Assembly: GCF_000349325.1 (NCBI RefSeq)
Contig: NC_020504.1
Coordinates: 3,816,053 to 3,880,052, forward strand
DNA from: Streptomyces davaonensis JCM 4913
GTDB taxonomy: Bacteria > Actinomycetota > Actinomycetes > Streptomycetales > Streptomycetaceae
Direction of reading: 5' to 3'
DNA: 64,000 nucleotides
This document shows positions 16,306 to 25,132 of the stretch, piece after piece. Under the pieces are notes generated by a model that ran no database searches, was not told the DNA's origin, and was given only the letters and a program-made list of their open reading frames with translations. The first letter of the stretch is position 1. The number at the start of each line of letters is the position of its first letter. The position numbers and the translations under genes were made by a program.

Positions 16306-17193
16306 CTACTCCCCCGTGATGGAGCCGAAGTCCGTGCCCGAGCCCAGGAGCAGGCCTGCGCCCAGCAGGATCATCGTCGCCGGGACCATGAACGTCGTGA
16401 TCATCATCGTGGCCTTGGGGACGGCCCTTGCCGCCTTGCGGCGGGCGTTCTGGGCGTCTGTTCGGCGCATGTCCTTCGCCAGGGCGACCAGGGTGTCGAC
16501 GATCGGGGCGCCCAACTCCTCGCCCTGCTGGAGTGCCGTCACGAACATCGCCACCTGCTCCGAGTCGTTGCGGCGGCGGAGTTCCGCGAAGGCCTGGCGG
16601 CGGCTCATGCCCAGGTCCATCTGGCGGAGCGTGATGCGGAGTTCGTCCGCCCACGGGCCCTCGTAGCGCGAGGCCACCCGGTCCAGGGCCTGGCGGAAGC
16701 CCAGGCCCGCGCTCACCACCACCGCCAACACGTCCAGGAAGTCGGGCAGCGTCCGCTCGATCACGTCCTTGCGGATGCGGATCGCCGACCAGATGCCGAC
16801 CTCCGTCCAGAAGGCTCCGAAGGCCAGCAGGAGCAAGGTCACCAGGTACTGGCCTCGCATGAGGAAGACCAGGCCGCCCACCGCGCCCAGGAAGCCGTAC
16901 ACCGCGCGGCGGGCCGCGTAGCGGTCGATCGTCAGGCCGCCGGGGTTGCCCGCCAGGTCGATCTTGCGGCGGTACTTCGCCACCTGCTTCGGGCCCATCA
17001 GGCGCAGCACCGCCGGTGCGTACCGCATGCCCATGCGGTCGATCAGCGAGTCCACCGCGCCGGTGCGGGTGGCGCCGACCTCCAGTGCCAGCTGTAGGTC
17101 ACCGGGGAGTTTCGCGTCCGCCCGGTACATGCGGATGCCCGCGAAGAAGCCCCAGACGCTCAGGCCCATCGCCAGGGCGAGAATCCATGCCAT
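16306..17193 (-). CDS. tadC: TadC-like type II/IV secretion F-family membrane protein
   Basis: 295 residues; inner-membrane platform component of the Flp pilus machine. Membrane segments near 1-20, about 105-135 and about 265-290 flank a cytoplasmic T2SSF domain with the signature LPDFLDVLAVVVSAGLGFRQALDRVA...FVTALQQGEELGAPIVDTL. ATG 17193 has AGGAGGG upstream. The stop is 2 nt before the kinase start. Assigned as TadC rather than TadB by its position after TadB and by sequence style. Confidence 0.9.
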   Translation of the reverse strand: MAWILALAMGLSVWGFFAGIRMYRADAKLPGDLQLALEVGATRTGAVDSLIDRMGMRYAPAVLRLMGPKQVAKYRRKIDLAGNPGGLTIDRYAARRAVYGFLGAVGGLVFLMRGQYLVTLLLLAFGAFWTEVGIWSAIRIRKDVIERTLPDFLDVLAVVVSAGLGFRQALDRVASRYEGPWADELRITLRQMDLGMSRRQAFAELRRRNDSEQVAMFVTALQQGEELGAPIVDTLVALAKDMRRTDAQNARRKAARAVPKATMMITTFMVPATMILLGAGLLLGSGTDFGSITGE

Positions 17194-17206
17194 CGTCCCC
17201 GCCCTC

Positions 17207-18151
17207 CTATACGTCGATCCGGGACAGGCGCCGGATCATCACGAAGCCGATCGCGTACAGCACGAACGCCACGATCACCGCGACCTGGCCCGCCGGTGAG
17301 CCCGTCATACGGTCCAGGGCGCCGTCCTTCACCCCGTTCATCAGGAAGAGGGAGCCGATGCCCAGCGCCGGGACCGCGTACGACGTCATGCTCACCTGGG
17401 AGAGCTGGGTGCGGATCTCCCGGCGGGTCTCCTTGCGCTCCTCCAGGGTCTCCGTCAGGTTGCGCAGGGCGCTCACCACCTGGCCGCCCGCTCGGTTCGA
17501 CAGGACCAATGTCGTGACCAGGACCACCAGTTCGCGGGAGGGGAGGCGGTCCGCCAGTTCGCCGAGGGCGTCGTCCATGGACGCGCCCAGCGCCAGCTGG
17601 TTGGCCACCTTTGCCAGTTCTTCCCCTGCGGGTGCCTCCAGCTCCTCCGCCGCCATGCCGATCGCCGTGCGCAGAGCCAGGCCCGCCTGGGTCGCGTTCG
17701 CCAGGATGCGGGCCAGCTCGGGGAGTTGGTTGATGAAGCGTTCGATGCGCTTCTGGCGTTGCCAGTTCAGGAACTGGACGGCCGCCCAGATGCCCAGCAT
17801 GCCCGCTATCGGGCCGAAGAAGGGGGCCAGCGTCGCCTGGCCCACCAGCCACAGGCCCGCCACCGCGGTCAGCATGTAGACGAAGAACTCGCCCGGCGTC
17901 ACGTCCAAGCCCGTTGCCAGCAGGCGCAGTTCCAGTTTCCGGCCCAGTTTCGTACGGCGCAGGCGGCGGTCCAGGTCGCCGAAGCGGCGCCGGCGGCCGA
18001 CGGGGGCTATCTGGCCCGTGGCCGCCAGGCGGTCCACCAGGGCCTGGCGCTGGGCCCGGCCGGCGGCGTACGCGTGGAGGCCGGCCACGGCGAGCCCGCA
18101 GGTCAGCACCGTGATGCCGGTGGTCAGCGTGATCAGCGTCTCGAAGTCCAT
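17207..18151 (-). CDS. tadB: TadB-like type II/IV secretion F-family membrane protein
   Basis: 314 residues with N-terminal and central membrane segments and a T2SSF domain (about 150-280: NQLPELARILANATQAGLALRTAIGMAAEEL...ELVVLVTTLVLSNRAGGQVVSALRN). With TadC it forms the membrane platform driven by the TadA ATPase. AGGGAGG precedes ATG 18151. Between tadA and tadC with short gaps, in one operon. Confidence 0.9.
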   Translation of the reverse strand: MDFETLITLTTGITVLTCGLAVAGLHAYAAGRAQRQALVDRLAATGQIAPVGRRRRFGDLDRRLRRTKLGRKLELRLLATGLDVTPGEFFVYMLTAVAGLWLVGQATLAPFFGPIAGMLGIWAAVQFLNWQRQKRIERFINQLPELARILANATQAGLALRTAIGMAAEELEAPAGEELAKVANQLALGASMDDALGELADRLPSRELVVLVTTLVLSNRAGGQVVSALRNLTETLEERKETRREIRTQLSQVSMTSYAVPALGIGSLFLMNGVKDGALDRMTGSPAGQVAVIVAFVLYAIGFVMIRRLSRIDV

Positions 18152-18167
18152 CGGTTCCTGCCTCCCT

Positions 18168-19505
18168 CTACCTCGCCGCTCGGATGGCCAGCTGCTCCAT
18201 GGAGCCCGCCACTCCGAACGCCTGCGGTACCGGCTGGTTGGCCATGTAGAGGCGGTCCGCGGTGCGGCGTGGGAGCGGGAAGTACTCGAAGTTGCCGTAG
18301 ACCCGGCCGTCCGCGGCCATCGGGCGGGCGTGGAAGCGGGCGGCCGTGGCCAGCCGGTACGGCTCCGCTCCGTGGCTGTCGAGGATCGCGATCTCGGTGA
18401 TCCGGCGGGCGCCGTCGGCGAAGCGGGTGAGCTGGATGATGACGTCGACCGCGCTGTTGATCTGGTCGTGCAGCGCCTCGAAGGGGACCTCCACGTCGGA
18501 CATGGAGGCCAGGGTCTTCAGGCGCATCAACGCGTCCTCCGTGCTGTTGGCGTGCACGGTGGCCAGGGAGCCGTCGTGGCCCGTGGACATCGCCTGGAGC
18601 ATGTCCAGGGACTCGCCGCCGCGGACCTCGCCGACGACGATGCGGTCGGGACGCATCCGCAGGGAGTTGCGGACCAGGTCGCGGATGGTGACCCGGCCCT
18701 GGCCCTCCACGTTCGGCGGGCGTGACTCCAGGCGGATCACGTGGTTCTGCTGGAGCTGGAGTTCGGCCGAGTCCTCGATCGTGATGATGCGCTCGACCTC
18801 GGGGATCAGGCCGGAGAGGGCGTTGAGAAGTGTCGTCTTCCCGGTGCCCGTCGCGCCCGACACGATGATGTTGAACTTCGCCTGCACCAGGCCCGCCAGG
18901 AGATACACCATGGGCTCGTCCAGCGAGCCGAGGCCGATCATCTCGTGCAGGGTGAAGGAGCGGGGGAAGCGGCGGATCGTGAGCGTCGCGCCGGTCAGCG
19001 ACAGCGGGGGGATGATGACGTTCACGCGCTCGCCCGAGGGCAGGCGGGCGTCGACCATCGGGTTCGACTCGTCCACCCTGCGGTTCACCGTCGAGACGAT
19101 CCGTTCGATCGTCTGCATCAGCTGGTCGTGGGAGGGGAAGCGGAGCGGCAACTGCTCCACCCGGCCCGCTCGTTCCACGAAGATCGCGTCGGGGCCGTTC
19201 ACCATGATCTCGGTGATCGACGCGTCCTCCAGCAGGGGTTCCAGGATGCCCAGGCCGAGGGCCTCGTCGACGACCCGGCGGATCAGCTGGGAGCGCTCCA
19301 CCGTCGAGAGCACCGGGCCCTCGCGGCTGATGATGTGGCCCAGGACGCGTTCCAGCCGCGCCCGGCGTTCGGCCGCGGCCAGCGAGCTCATCTCCGCGAG
19401 GTCGATCTCCTCCAGGAGCTTGGCCCGGTAGGAGGCGACCAGGTGGCCGTCCTCGCCCCTGCTTCCGTTCTCCTCGGGGGAGTTGATGCGTGCCCGCAGG
19501 CTCAT
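18168..19505 (-). CDS. tadA: TadA/CpaF pilus assembly ATPase
   Basis: 445 residues, cytoplasmic hexameric ATPase of the type II/IV secretion family that powers Flp pilus assembly. Visible motifs: N-terminal domain with DEALGLGILEPLLEDASITEIMVNGPD, Walker A SGATGTGKTTLLN, the Asp box IITIEDSAEL, the His box and Walker B RPDRIVVGEVRGGES. Length is normal for CpaF. The start has GAGGAG upstream and lies 15 nt after the tadE stop. Confidence 0.95.
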   Translation of the reverse strand: MSLRARINSPEENGSRGEDGHLVASYRAKLLEEIDLAEMSSLAAAERRARLERVLGHIISREGPVLSTVERSQLIRRVVDEALGLGILEPLLEDASITEIMVNGPDAIFVERAGRVEQLPLRFPSHDQLMQTIERIVSTVNRRVDESNPMVDARLPSGERVNVIIPPLSLTGATLTIRRFPRSFTLHEMIGLGSLDEPMVYLLAGLVQAKFNIIVSGATGTGKTTLLNALSGLIPEVERIITIEDSAELQLQQNHVIRLESRPPNVEGQGRVTIRDLVRNSLRMRPDRIVVGEVRGGESLDMLQAMSTGHDGSLATVHANSTEDALMRLKTLASMSDVEVPFEALHDQINSAVDVIIQLTRFADGARRITEIAILDSHGAEPYRLATAARFHARPMAADGRVYGNFEYFPLPRRTADRLYMANQPVPQAFGVAGSMEQLAIRAAR

Positions 19506-19520
19506 GGCTTCCGGTGCTCC

Positions 19521-19913
19521 TCAGTGGTCGAGCGGCATGGTGGCGGACTTGGTGGCGTCGCCGAAGTCCCAGCCGGGGACCACGGACGGGATGTCCACGG
19601 TGGCGGTGACCCGTACCTCGTCGCCGAGCCCGGCGCTGGTGCAGCCGGTCCCGTCGGCCAGCCAGCCGCTCACGGCGGCCTGGCAGTCCGCCGCGAACGG
19701 CCCGTCCAGCGAGGCGCTGCGCGCGCCGGCGCGGGCGGCGGTGCCCGCCTGCTGGGCGGTGTAGGCGATGAGGCCGATCTGTATGGCGGCCATGGCGACG
19801 AGGATCAGGATCGGGATGAAGCCGAGGTATTCGATGGCCACCTGGCCGCGGTCACGGGCACCCTCACGGTCACGGGCACAGTTACGGCTACGGCGCGCCT
19901 TCTCGTACGCCAT
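19521..19913 (-). CDS. TadE family minor pilin
   Basis: 130 residues, with a pseudopilin-like start: DRGQVAIEYLGFIPILILVAMAAIQIGLIAY, where Glu sits at +5 after the Gly-Gln cleavage site. The extracellular part has two cysteines (CQAAVSGWLADGTGC) and ends in a short strand. Adjacent to a second tadE-like gene with only 1 nt between; the pair probably form minor pilins. Confidence 0.88.
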   Translation of the reverse strand: MAYEKARRSRNCARDREGARDRGQVAIEYLGFIPILILVAMAAIQIGLIAYTAQQAGTAARAGARSASLDGPFAADCQAAVSGWLADGTGCTSAGLGDEVRVTATVDIPSVVPGWDFGDATKSATMPLDH

Positions 19914-19914
19914 C

Positions 19915-20307
19915 TCAGTCCCCCTCCTCCACGACCGCCCCCGCGTGCCCGTCGACCTCGAACGGGAACGCGATCGTGCCCGGGAAGAGGATCGGAACGT
20001 CCAGATGGACGTCCGCCGTGACCAGGCCCCCGCTCTCGCCGCAGGTCACCTCGGCACCGCCCTCCCACGCGCCCGGCAGATGCTTCAGCCCCGCCTCCTG
20101 GCAGGCGCCCTGCCGGTCCTCGGCCGCCGTGCCCGCCCGTGCCGCCTCGTCCGCGGCGTTCGCGGCCAGCGTGAAGGTGTACCCGAGCAGCGCGCACTGC
20201 CACAGCAGCACCAGCGTCACCAGGATCAGCGGGGTCATGCCGAGGAACTCGATGGTGACCTGGCCCCGGTCGGCCCCGCGCCGGAACAGGCCCGCGCGGC
20301 CGCTCAT
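19915..20307 (-). CDS. TadE family minor pilin (second copy)
   Basis: 130 residues, the same length as its neighbour but only distantly alike. Prepilin-type segment DRGQVTIEFLGMTPLILVTLVLLWQCALLGY with Glu at +5, and two extracellular Cys. The start overlaps the tadZ stop by 4 nt (ATGA), so it is translationally coupled to it. Confidence 0.88.
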   Translation of the reverse strand: MSGRAGLFRRGADRGQVTIEFLGMTPLILVTLVLLWQCALLGYTFTLAANAADEAARAGTAAEDRQGACQEAGLKHLPGAWEGGAEVTCGESGGLVTADVHLDVPILFPGTIAFPFEVDGHAGAVVEEGD

Positions 20308-21536
20308 CCCCCACCGTCCTTCCGCCTGCGGAAGGACCCCCGGCCCGCCCGTCGGTCGACCTCAACCGCCTTCACCAGGCCGAGTTCCCCGGCGAGAGTC
20401 CACAACGCCTGCTTCACCGTGCTCTTGGAGTCCAGTTCGTGCAGGCGGCCCGCGTCCACCACGCCCTGGAGTTCCTTGTAGTTGGCGGGGACCGCGGTGG
20501 CCGCGAGTGCCGTGCCGGTGATCTTCTGGATCAGCGGGGGCTGGATCTCGGTGCCCCGGGTGTGGCGGTTGACGACGACCGTGGTCTCCTCGGCCTTGCG
20601 GATCTGGAGCCGGTCCCACATGCGGACGACGCGCTTGGCGCCCCGGACGGCGACCACGTCCGGGGTGGTGACCAGCAGCGCCGTGTCGGCCATCTCCACG
20701 GCGGCCGCGCCGGCGCCACTGAGCTGGGCGCCGCAGTCGACGATCACGATCTCGTAGCGGGAGCGCAGGGCGCTGACGATCTGGCGGGCGGCGCGGTCGG
20801 TGACCTCCTCGCCGCGTTCGCCGTCGCCGGGGGCGAGCAGGAGGGCGACCCCGGTGTCGTGGCGGAAGACGGCGTCGGCCAGGACACGCGGGGTGATGTC
20901 GGTGATGGCGGCGAGGTCGACGACGGAGCGGCGGAACTGGACGTCCAGGTAGGCGGCGAGGTCGCCGGTCTGGAGGTCCATGTCGAGCAGGGCGGTGGAG
21001 CGGCCGGAGGCCTGTGCGGCGAGGGCGAGTTGGATGGACACGAGCGTCGTGCCGACGCCGCCCTTGGCGCCGCTCACCGTGACGACGGTGCCGCCGACGC
21101 CGGTGAACACCTCCAGGGCGCCGCCGAGATGGCGTCGTACGCCTGCCGACCAGGAGGCCACGGCCTGGACTCGGCTGGCGAGTTCCTCGTACGACAGGGG
21201 CAGCGCCACCAGGCCCCGGGCGCCGTAGTCCATGGCGGCCTGGAAGAGGCCGGGGGACGCGTCGGAGGTGACGAGGATGACGCCCACCGCGGGGAAGCGG
21301 AGGGCGACTTCGCGGATCAGCTCCAGGGCCGGGACCGGGCCGATACGCTCGTGCACGACCACGACCTCGGGCAGCTCGTCGACGGACTCGGCGGCCAGCC
21401 GGGCGAGGGTGTCGATGAGCTGGGTGGAGTCGGTCACGGGGGCGACCGGCTCGGCGTCCGGGAGCTGGGAGAGCAGGGTCGTGATCGCACGGACCGCGTC
21501 CGCGTCGCCGACCGCCGGGAGGATCCTCGTGGGCAT
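20304..21536 (-). CDS. tadZ: TadZ/CpaE-like ATPase, pilus localisation
   Basis: 410 residues: an atypical receiver-like N-terminal domain (about 1-130) lacking an obvious phospho-acceptor, and a ParA/MinD-type ATPase (about 140-390) with the deviant Walker A SGAKGGVGTTLVS, DMDLQTGD, and EIVIVDCGAQLSG. TadZ proteins place the Tad machine at cell poles or septa. Starts 9 nt after the cpaB stop. Confidence 0.92.
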   Translation of the reverse strand: MPTRILPAVGDADAVRAITTLLSQLPDAEPVAPVTDSTQLIDTLARLAAESVDELPEVVVVHERIGPVPALELIREVALRFPAVGVILVTSDASPGLFQAAMDYGARGLVALPLSYEELASRVQAVASWSAGVRRHLGGALEVFTGVGGTVVTVSGAKGGVGTTLVSIQLALAAQASGRSTALLDMDLQTGDLAAYLDVQFRRSVVDLAAITDITPRVLADAVFRHDTGVALLLAPGDGERGEEVTDRAARQIVSALRSRYEIVIVDCGAQLSGAGAAAVEMADTALLVTTPDVVAVRGAKRVVRMWDRLQIRKAEETTVVVNRHTRGTEIQPPLIQKITGTALAATAVPANYKELQGVVDAGRLHELDSKSTVKQALWTLAGELGLVKAVEVDRRAGRGSFRRRKDGGG

Positions 21537-21545
21537 ACGGGCCTC

Positions 21546-22253
21546 TCACTTGTCCTTCGCGAGTTCGTACGTCCGGTCCGACTCGGGGACCGTGGAGTCG
21601 TCGCCGGGGGCCACCAGCGCGAGCCGGACCCGCTGGGCGAACGACTCGGCGTAGGTGAGGCGCTGGGCGTCGAGGGTGGACAGTGCGAAGGTGATCGGGA
21701 CGGCGTCGGTGGGCTGCCGGTCGCGGTCGTCGGCGTCGGGTTCCAGGGGGGTCAGCTCGCCCACGTCCAGGACCTTGGCGTTGGTCACGATGATCTTGGA
21801 CTGGGCGGGATCGCCCTCCCGTGCGCCCTCGAAGGTGGCGTACACGTTCACGGTGGAGTTGGGCGTGATCTTGCCGGCCACCCCGGTCGCCGCGTCGATC
21901 ATGATGGCGACCTCCTGCTGCCCGGGCTGGAGGGCGGGCTGGGCCACGATCATGTCGCTCTGGAGCAGGGAACCCTTCCGCAGCGCGGTGACCGCGATCT
22001 TGCCCTCGATCTCCCTCAGATCGGTGACCGCGTTGTCGGACAGCCAGCGCTCCGGCATCGAGATCTTCTCGAACTGGGCCGAAGCCAGCGGCTTGTACGG
22101 CTCCACGTTCGTCTTCAGCCGGTAGGCGGTGACCTCGGGGCCGACCTTGGACTCGGCGTCGTTGATGACGGACAGCACGCCGGCGAAGGCGCCGAGGGCG
22201 CAGACGACCGACAGGATCAGGAGTATCACGCCGCGGCGCTGACGGGAGTTCAT
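21546..22253 (-). CDS. cpaB: CpaB/RcpC family pilus assembly protein (SAF domain)
   Basis: 235 residues: short N-terminus with a membrane anchor (GVILLILSVVCALGAFAGVLSVI), then a SAF/beta-clip domain from about 40 (VTAYRLKTNVEPYKPLASAQFEKISMP...GSLLQSDMIVAQP) and a CpaB C-terminal domain with INDAATGVAGKITPNSTVNVYATF. In diderms CpaB interacts with the outer-membrane secretin; here, in a monoderm, it likely spans the wall zone. First clear pilus structural gene of the operon, 81 bases after the unknown gene. Confidence 0.85.
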   Translation of the reverse strand: MNSRQRRGVILLILSVVCALGAFAGVLSVINDAESKVGPEVTAYRLKTNVEPYKPLASAQFEKISMPERWLSDNAVTDLREIEGKIAVTALRKGSLLQSDMIVAQPALQPGQQEVAIMIDAATGVAGKITPNSTVNVYATFEGAREGDPAQSKIIVTNAKVLDVGELTPLEPDADDRDRQPTDAVPITFALSTLDAQRLTYAESFAQRVRLALVAPGDDSTVPESDRTYELAKDK

Positions 22254-22334
22254 GAACCGTGCAACCTCATTGGGGGAATCGGTCGGGATCGGTCGGATAC
22301 GGCTTGCGGGTCGGGCACCCCTCGCGGGCGTCGA

Positions 22335-23177
22335 TCACCCCGCGCGGGCGTCGGGGACGGGCACGGGCGGGGTCGCGGAACAGAACACACAGCGGTCGCC
22401 GATGACGTCGATGCCGCACCAGTGGCAGGTGCTGCGGCGTACCGAGGTGACGAGCTGGTACAGCACCGACAGGTCGGAGAGGTGGGCGCAGAACTCGATC
22501 AGCCGCCCCGTCCCCCACCACCGCGCCGACTCGGCGGGCAGCGGGACCTCGCGCAGGCCCTGGACGTTCCAGGACTTGGCGAGGGTGTCGGTGACCCAGT
22601 CGGACTGGAGCTGGCCCCGGGCGACGAGCATCCGGGTGCCGAACTCCGGGCCGGTCAGGGCGGCTTCGGGGCCGATGCGCACGAGCTGGGGCTCGGGGTG
22701 GGCGAGGACGCCGAAGTGGCTGCCCGGGACCCAGGACTTGGCGTGCGACTTCAGGCCGACGGGGACGCGGTCGAGCTTGGCGACGGAGCCGAGGAGCGCC
22801 CCGGCGTGGATGTAGTGGGTGAGGAGTCTGCCCGCCGAGGCGAGCACGCCGGGTCCGAGGTCGCAGGAGGCGAGCTGGCGCAACTGGCGGGCCAGGACGG
22901 CGAGTCCGAGCGGGGGCAGTTCGGGGCGGAACAGGGCGATCCGGTCGCTCTCCAGCAGCGAGCGGAGGGTGTGGAGACGGCGCTCGACGGCGGGGTCGGC
23001 GGCCTGGGAGCAGACGACGACCAGATGGCCGTGGCTCTCGACGATCGCTTGAAGCGCGCTCAAGGCCCGGTCGAGGGGCTGGCGGTCCAGGTCCTGGAGC
23101 ACGATGGCGGGGACGGTGCGCTCGTCCTGCGGCGGCAGCGCCAGGTCGGCACTGGTCACGGCGATGGCAGTTGGCAC
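22335..23177 (-). CDS. Conserved protein of unknown function heading the tad operon
   Basis: 280 residues from GTG 23177, which has GGGGAG upstream. The first 100 residues look like a P-loop-less Rossmann fold (VVCSQAADPAVERR and DLDRQPLDRALSALQAIVESHGH), the middle is mixed, and the C-terminus carries a zinc-ribbon-like pair CHWCGID...CVFC (about 245-270). No enzymatic motif is recognisable. It heads the leftward tad operon, so it may set up pilus gene expression or assembly. Confidence is in the gene, not its function. Confidence 0.82.
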   Translation of the reverse strand: MPTAIAVTSADLALPPQDERTVPAIVLQDLDRQPLDRALSALQAIVESHGHLVVVCSQAADPAVERRLHTLRSLLESDRIALFRPELPPLGLAVLARQLRQLASCDLGPGVLASAGRLLTHYIHAGALLGSVAKLDRVPVGLKSHAKSWVPGSHFGVLAHPEPQLVRIGPEAALTGPEFGTRMLVARGQLQSDWVTDTLAKSWNVQGLREVPLPAESARWWGTGRLIEFCAHLSDLSVLYQLVTSVRRSTCHWCGIDVIGDRCVFCSATPPVPVPDARAG

Positions 23178-23361
23178 GCGCGGCTCCCCACTCCCCACCC
23201 AGGACACACGGTCGACTTCACTGTGTGACTACCCGAGCACTGTATCCACGGGTCGATGACCGGAGAACAGCGTTTCTGTAGCTATGAAGGAACTGCCGTT
23301 TCACAAGTTGCGTCAAATCGGGGCAGGTTGAGCATCTTGGCGGCATCTCTTGACAGGAAGA

Positions 23362-23375
23362 TTGGTCTGGACCAA
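23362..23375. promoter_or_regulatory. DasR-type operator in the chitinase promoter
   Basis: TTGGTCTGGACCAA is a near-perfect palindrome matching the dre element bound by the GntR regulator DasR and the chitinase promoter repeat of Streptomyces (TGGTCTAGACCA core, here with G in place of A at the centre). It lies just downstream of a consensus -35 TTGACA (23350-23355), covering the spacer and -10 region, so binding would block the promoter until N-acetylglucosamine-derived signals release it. Confidence 0.85.
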
Positions 23376-23385
23376 CGTCTTCAGC

Positions 23386-25086
23386 ATGTCCCCCATTGGC
23401 ATGTCCACACGCAGAAGATCCACTCGTCTCTGGACGGGTGCCGTCCTCGCGGCGCTCGCCCTCACCTTCGCCGGCACCGGCCAGGCGTCCGCCGCCGATG
23501 TCAACAACGCCAAGAACGCCGGTTTTGAGAACGGCCTGACCAACTGGACCTGTTCCGCCAACAGCGGTACGACCGTCTCGTCGCCCTCGCACGGAGGCTC
23601 AGCCGCGCTGAAGGCGACCCCGGCCGGACAGGACAACGCCCGCTGCACCCAGGCCGTCGCGGTCCAGCCCAACTCGACGTACACGCTCAGCGCCTGGGTC
23701 CAGGGTGGCTACACCTACCTGGGCGTGACCGGCACCGGCACGACCGACGTGTCGACCTGGACGCCCGACTCCAGCAGCTGGAAGCAGCTGACCACCACCT
23801 TCACCACCGGCTCGTCGACCCGCTCGGTGAACGTGTACACGCACGGCTGGTACGGCCAGGCCGCCTACTACGCCGACGACGTCTCGGTGTTCGGCCCGGA
23901 CGGCGGCGGTGGCGGTGACCCGGAGCCGACGATCCCGGGCTCCCCGAGCGGCGTGACGGTGTCGGGGCGGTCCTCGTCGTCGATCTCGCTGGCCTGGAAC
24001 ACGGTCTCGGGCGCGACCGGCTACAACGTCTACCGCGACGGCACCAAGGTGACCGCGGTGACCGGCACGTCGGCGACCGTGACCGGGCTCGCGGCCTCCA
24101 CCTCGTACTCCTTCCAGGTCACGGCGACCAACTCGGCCGGTGAGTCGCCGAAGTCGGCGTCCGTGACGGGGACGACGACGCAGACCCCGACGGGTCCGGG
24201 GCTGCCGAAGCACGCGGTGACCGGGTACTGGCAGAACTTCAACAACGGCGCCACCGTGCAGAAGCTGTCGGACGTGCAGGCGCAGTACGACATCATCGCC
24301 GTCGCCTTCGCGGACGCCACCGGGACTCCGGGCGCGGTGACCTTCAACCTGGACTCGGCCGGGCTCGGCGGCTACACCGTCGACCAGTTCAAGGCGGACG
24401 TCCGGGCGAAGCAGGCGGCCGGGAAGAAGGTCATCATCTCGGTCGGCGGTGAGCGCGGCACGGTGTCGGTGAACGACGCCACCTCGGCCACGAACTTCGC
24501 CAACTCGGTGTACGCGCTGATGCAGGAGTACGGCTTCGACGGCGTCGACATCGACCTGGAGAACGGGCTGAACGCGACGTACATGACGCAGGCGCTCCGG
24601 TCGCTGTCGTCGAAGGCGGGGTCGTCACTGATCCTGACCATGGCGCCGCAGACCATCGACATGCAGTCGACGTCGAACACGTACTTCCAGACGGCGCTGA
24701 ACGTGAAGGACATCCTCACGGTCGTCAACATGCAGTACTACAACAGCGGTTCGATGCTGGGCTGCGACGGCAAGGTGTACAGCCAGGGCTCGGTGGACTT
24801 CCTCACCGCGCTCGCCTGCATCCAGCTGGAGGGCGGCCTCGCCCCGTCCCAGGTCGGCCTCGGTCTTCCTGCCTCGACCCGGGGCGCGGGCAGCGGGTAT
24901 GTGTCGCCGTCGATCGTGAACAACGCGCTCGACTGTCTGGCCAAGGGCACCAACTGTGGTTCCTTCAAGCCGTCCAGGACGTACCCCGACCTGCGGGGCG
25001 CGATGACCTGGTCGACCAACTGGGACGCCACGGCGGGCAACGCCTGGTCGAACGCCGTGGGTCCGCACGTGCACGCACTGCCGTAG
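23386..25086 (+). CDS. Secreted GH18 chitinase with CBM and FnIII domain
   Basis: Exported endo- or exochitinase, 566 residues. Order: signal peptide (to about ADVNN), a CBM-like beta-sandwich (about 40-170), a Gly/Pro/Glu linker, one fibronectin type III domain (about 185-275), and a GH18 catalytic domain (about 285-555) with the catalytic DGVDIDLE (acid Glu392) and the late SVGGERGT and NMQYYNS motifs. No ribosome binding site precedes ATG 23386; a -35 at 23350 and weak -10 near 23374 place the transcript start at about the ATG, i.e. leaderless (ATG 23401 is also possible). Control by DasR is expected. Confidence 0.93.
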   Translation: MSPIGMSTRRRSTRLWTGAVLAALALTFAGTGQASAADVNNAKNAGFENGLTNWTCSANSGTTVSSPSHGGSAALKATPAGQDNARCTQAVAVQPNSTYTLSAWVQGGYTYLGVTGTGTTDVSTWTPDSSSWKQLTTTFTTGSSTRSVNVYTHGWYGQAAYYADDVSVFGPDGGGGGDPEPTIPGSPSGVTVSGRSSSSISLAWNTVSGATGYNVYRDGTKVTAVTGTSATVTGLAASTSYSFQVTATNSAGESPKSASVTGTTTQTPTGPGLPKHAVTGYWQNFNNGATVQKLSDVQAQYDIIAVAFADATGTPGAVTFNLDSAGLGGYTVDQFKADVRAKQAAGKKVIISVGGERGTVSVNDATSATNFANSVYALMQEYGFDGVDIDLENGLNATYMTQALRSLSSKAGSSLILTMAPQTIDMQSTSNTYFQTALNVKDILTVVNMQYYNSGSMLGCDGKVYSQGSVDFLTALACIQLEGGLAPSQVGLGLPASTRGAGSGYVSPSIVNNALDCLAKGTNCGSFKPSRTYPDLRGAMTWSTNWDATAGNAWSNAVGPHVHALP

Positions 25087-25097
25087 CGGCGCCCGGT

Positions 25098-25132
25098 CGT
25101 GGTCGGGGTTCGTCAGAAGAACTCCGACCACG
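25098..25132. terminator. Bidirectional terminator between chitinase and Nramp genes
   Basis: A 14-bp stem (CGTGGTCGGGGTTC at 25098-25111 with GAACTCCGACCACG at 25119-25132, one mismatch) just after the chitinase stop and overlapping the last codons of the Nramp-type gene. It would end both convergent transcripts. Confidence 0.72.

Noticed and set aside
20439..23228. A 929-codon open frame on the plus strand across tadZ and cpaB
   Set aside because: It is the GC-rich antisense shadow of the tad genes: composition is Asp/Gly/Val/His-rich and no domain is visible, while the minus strand has clear motifs.
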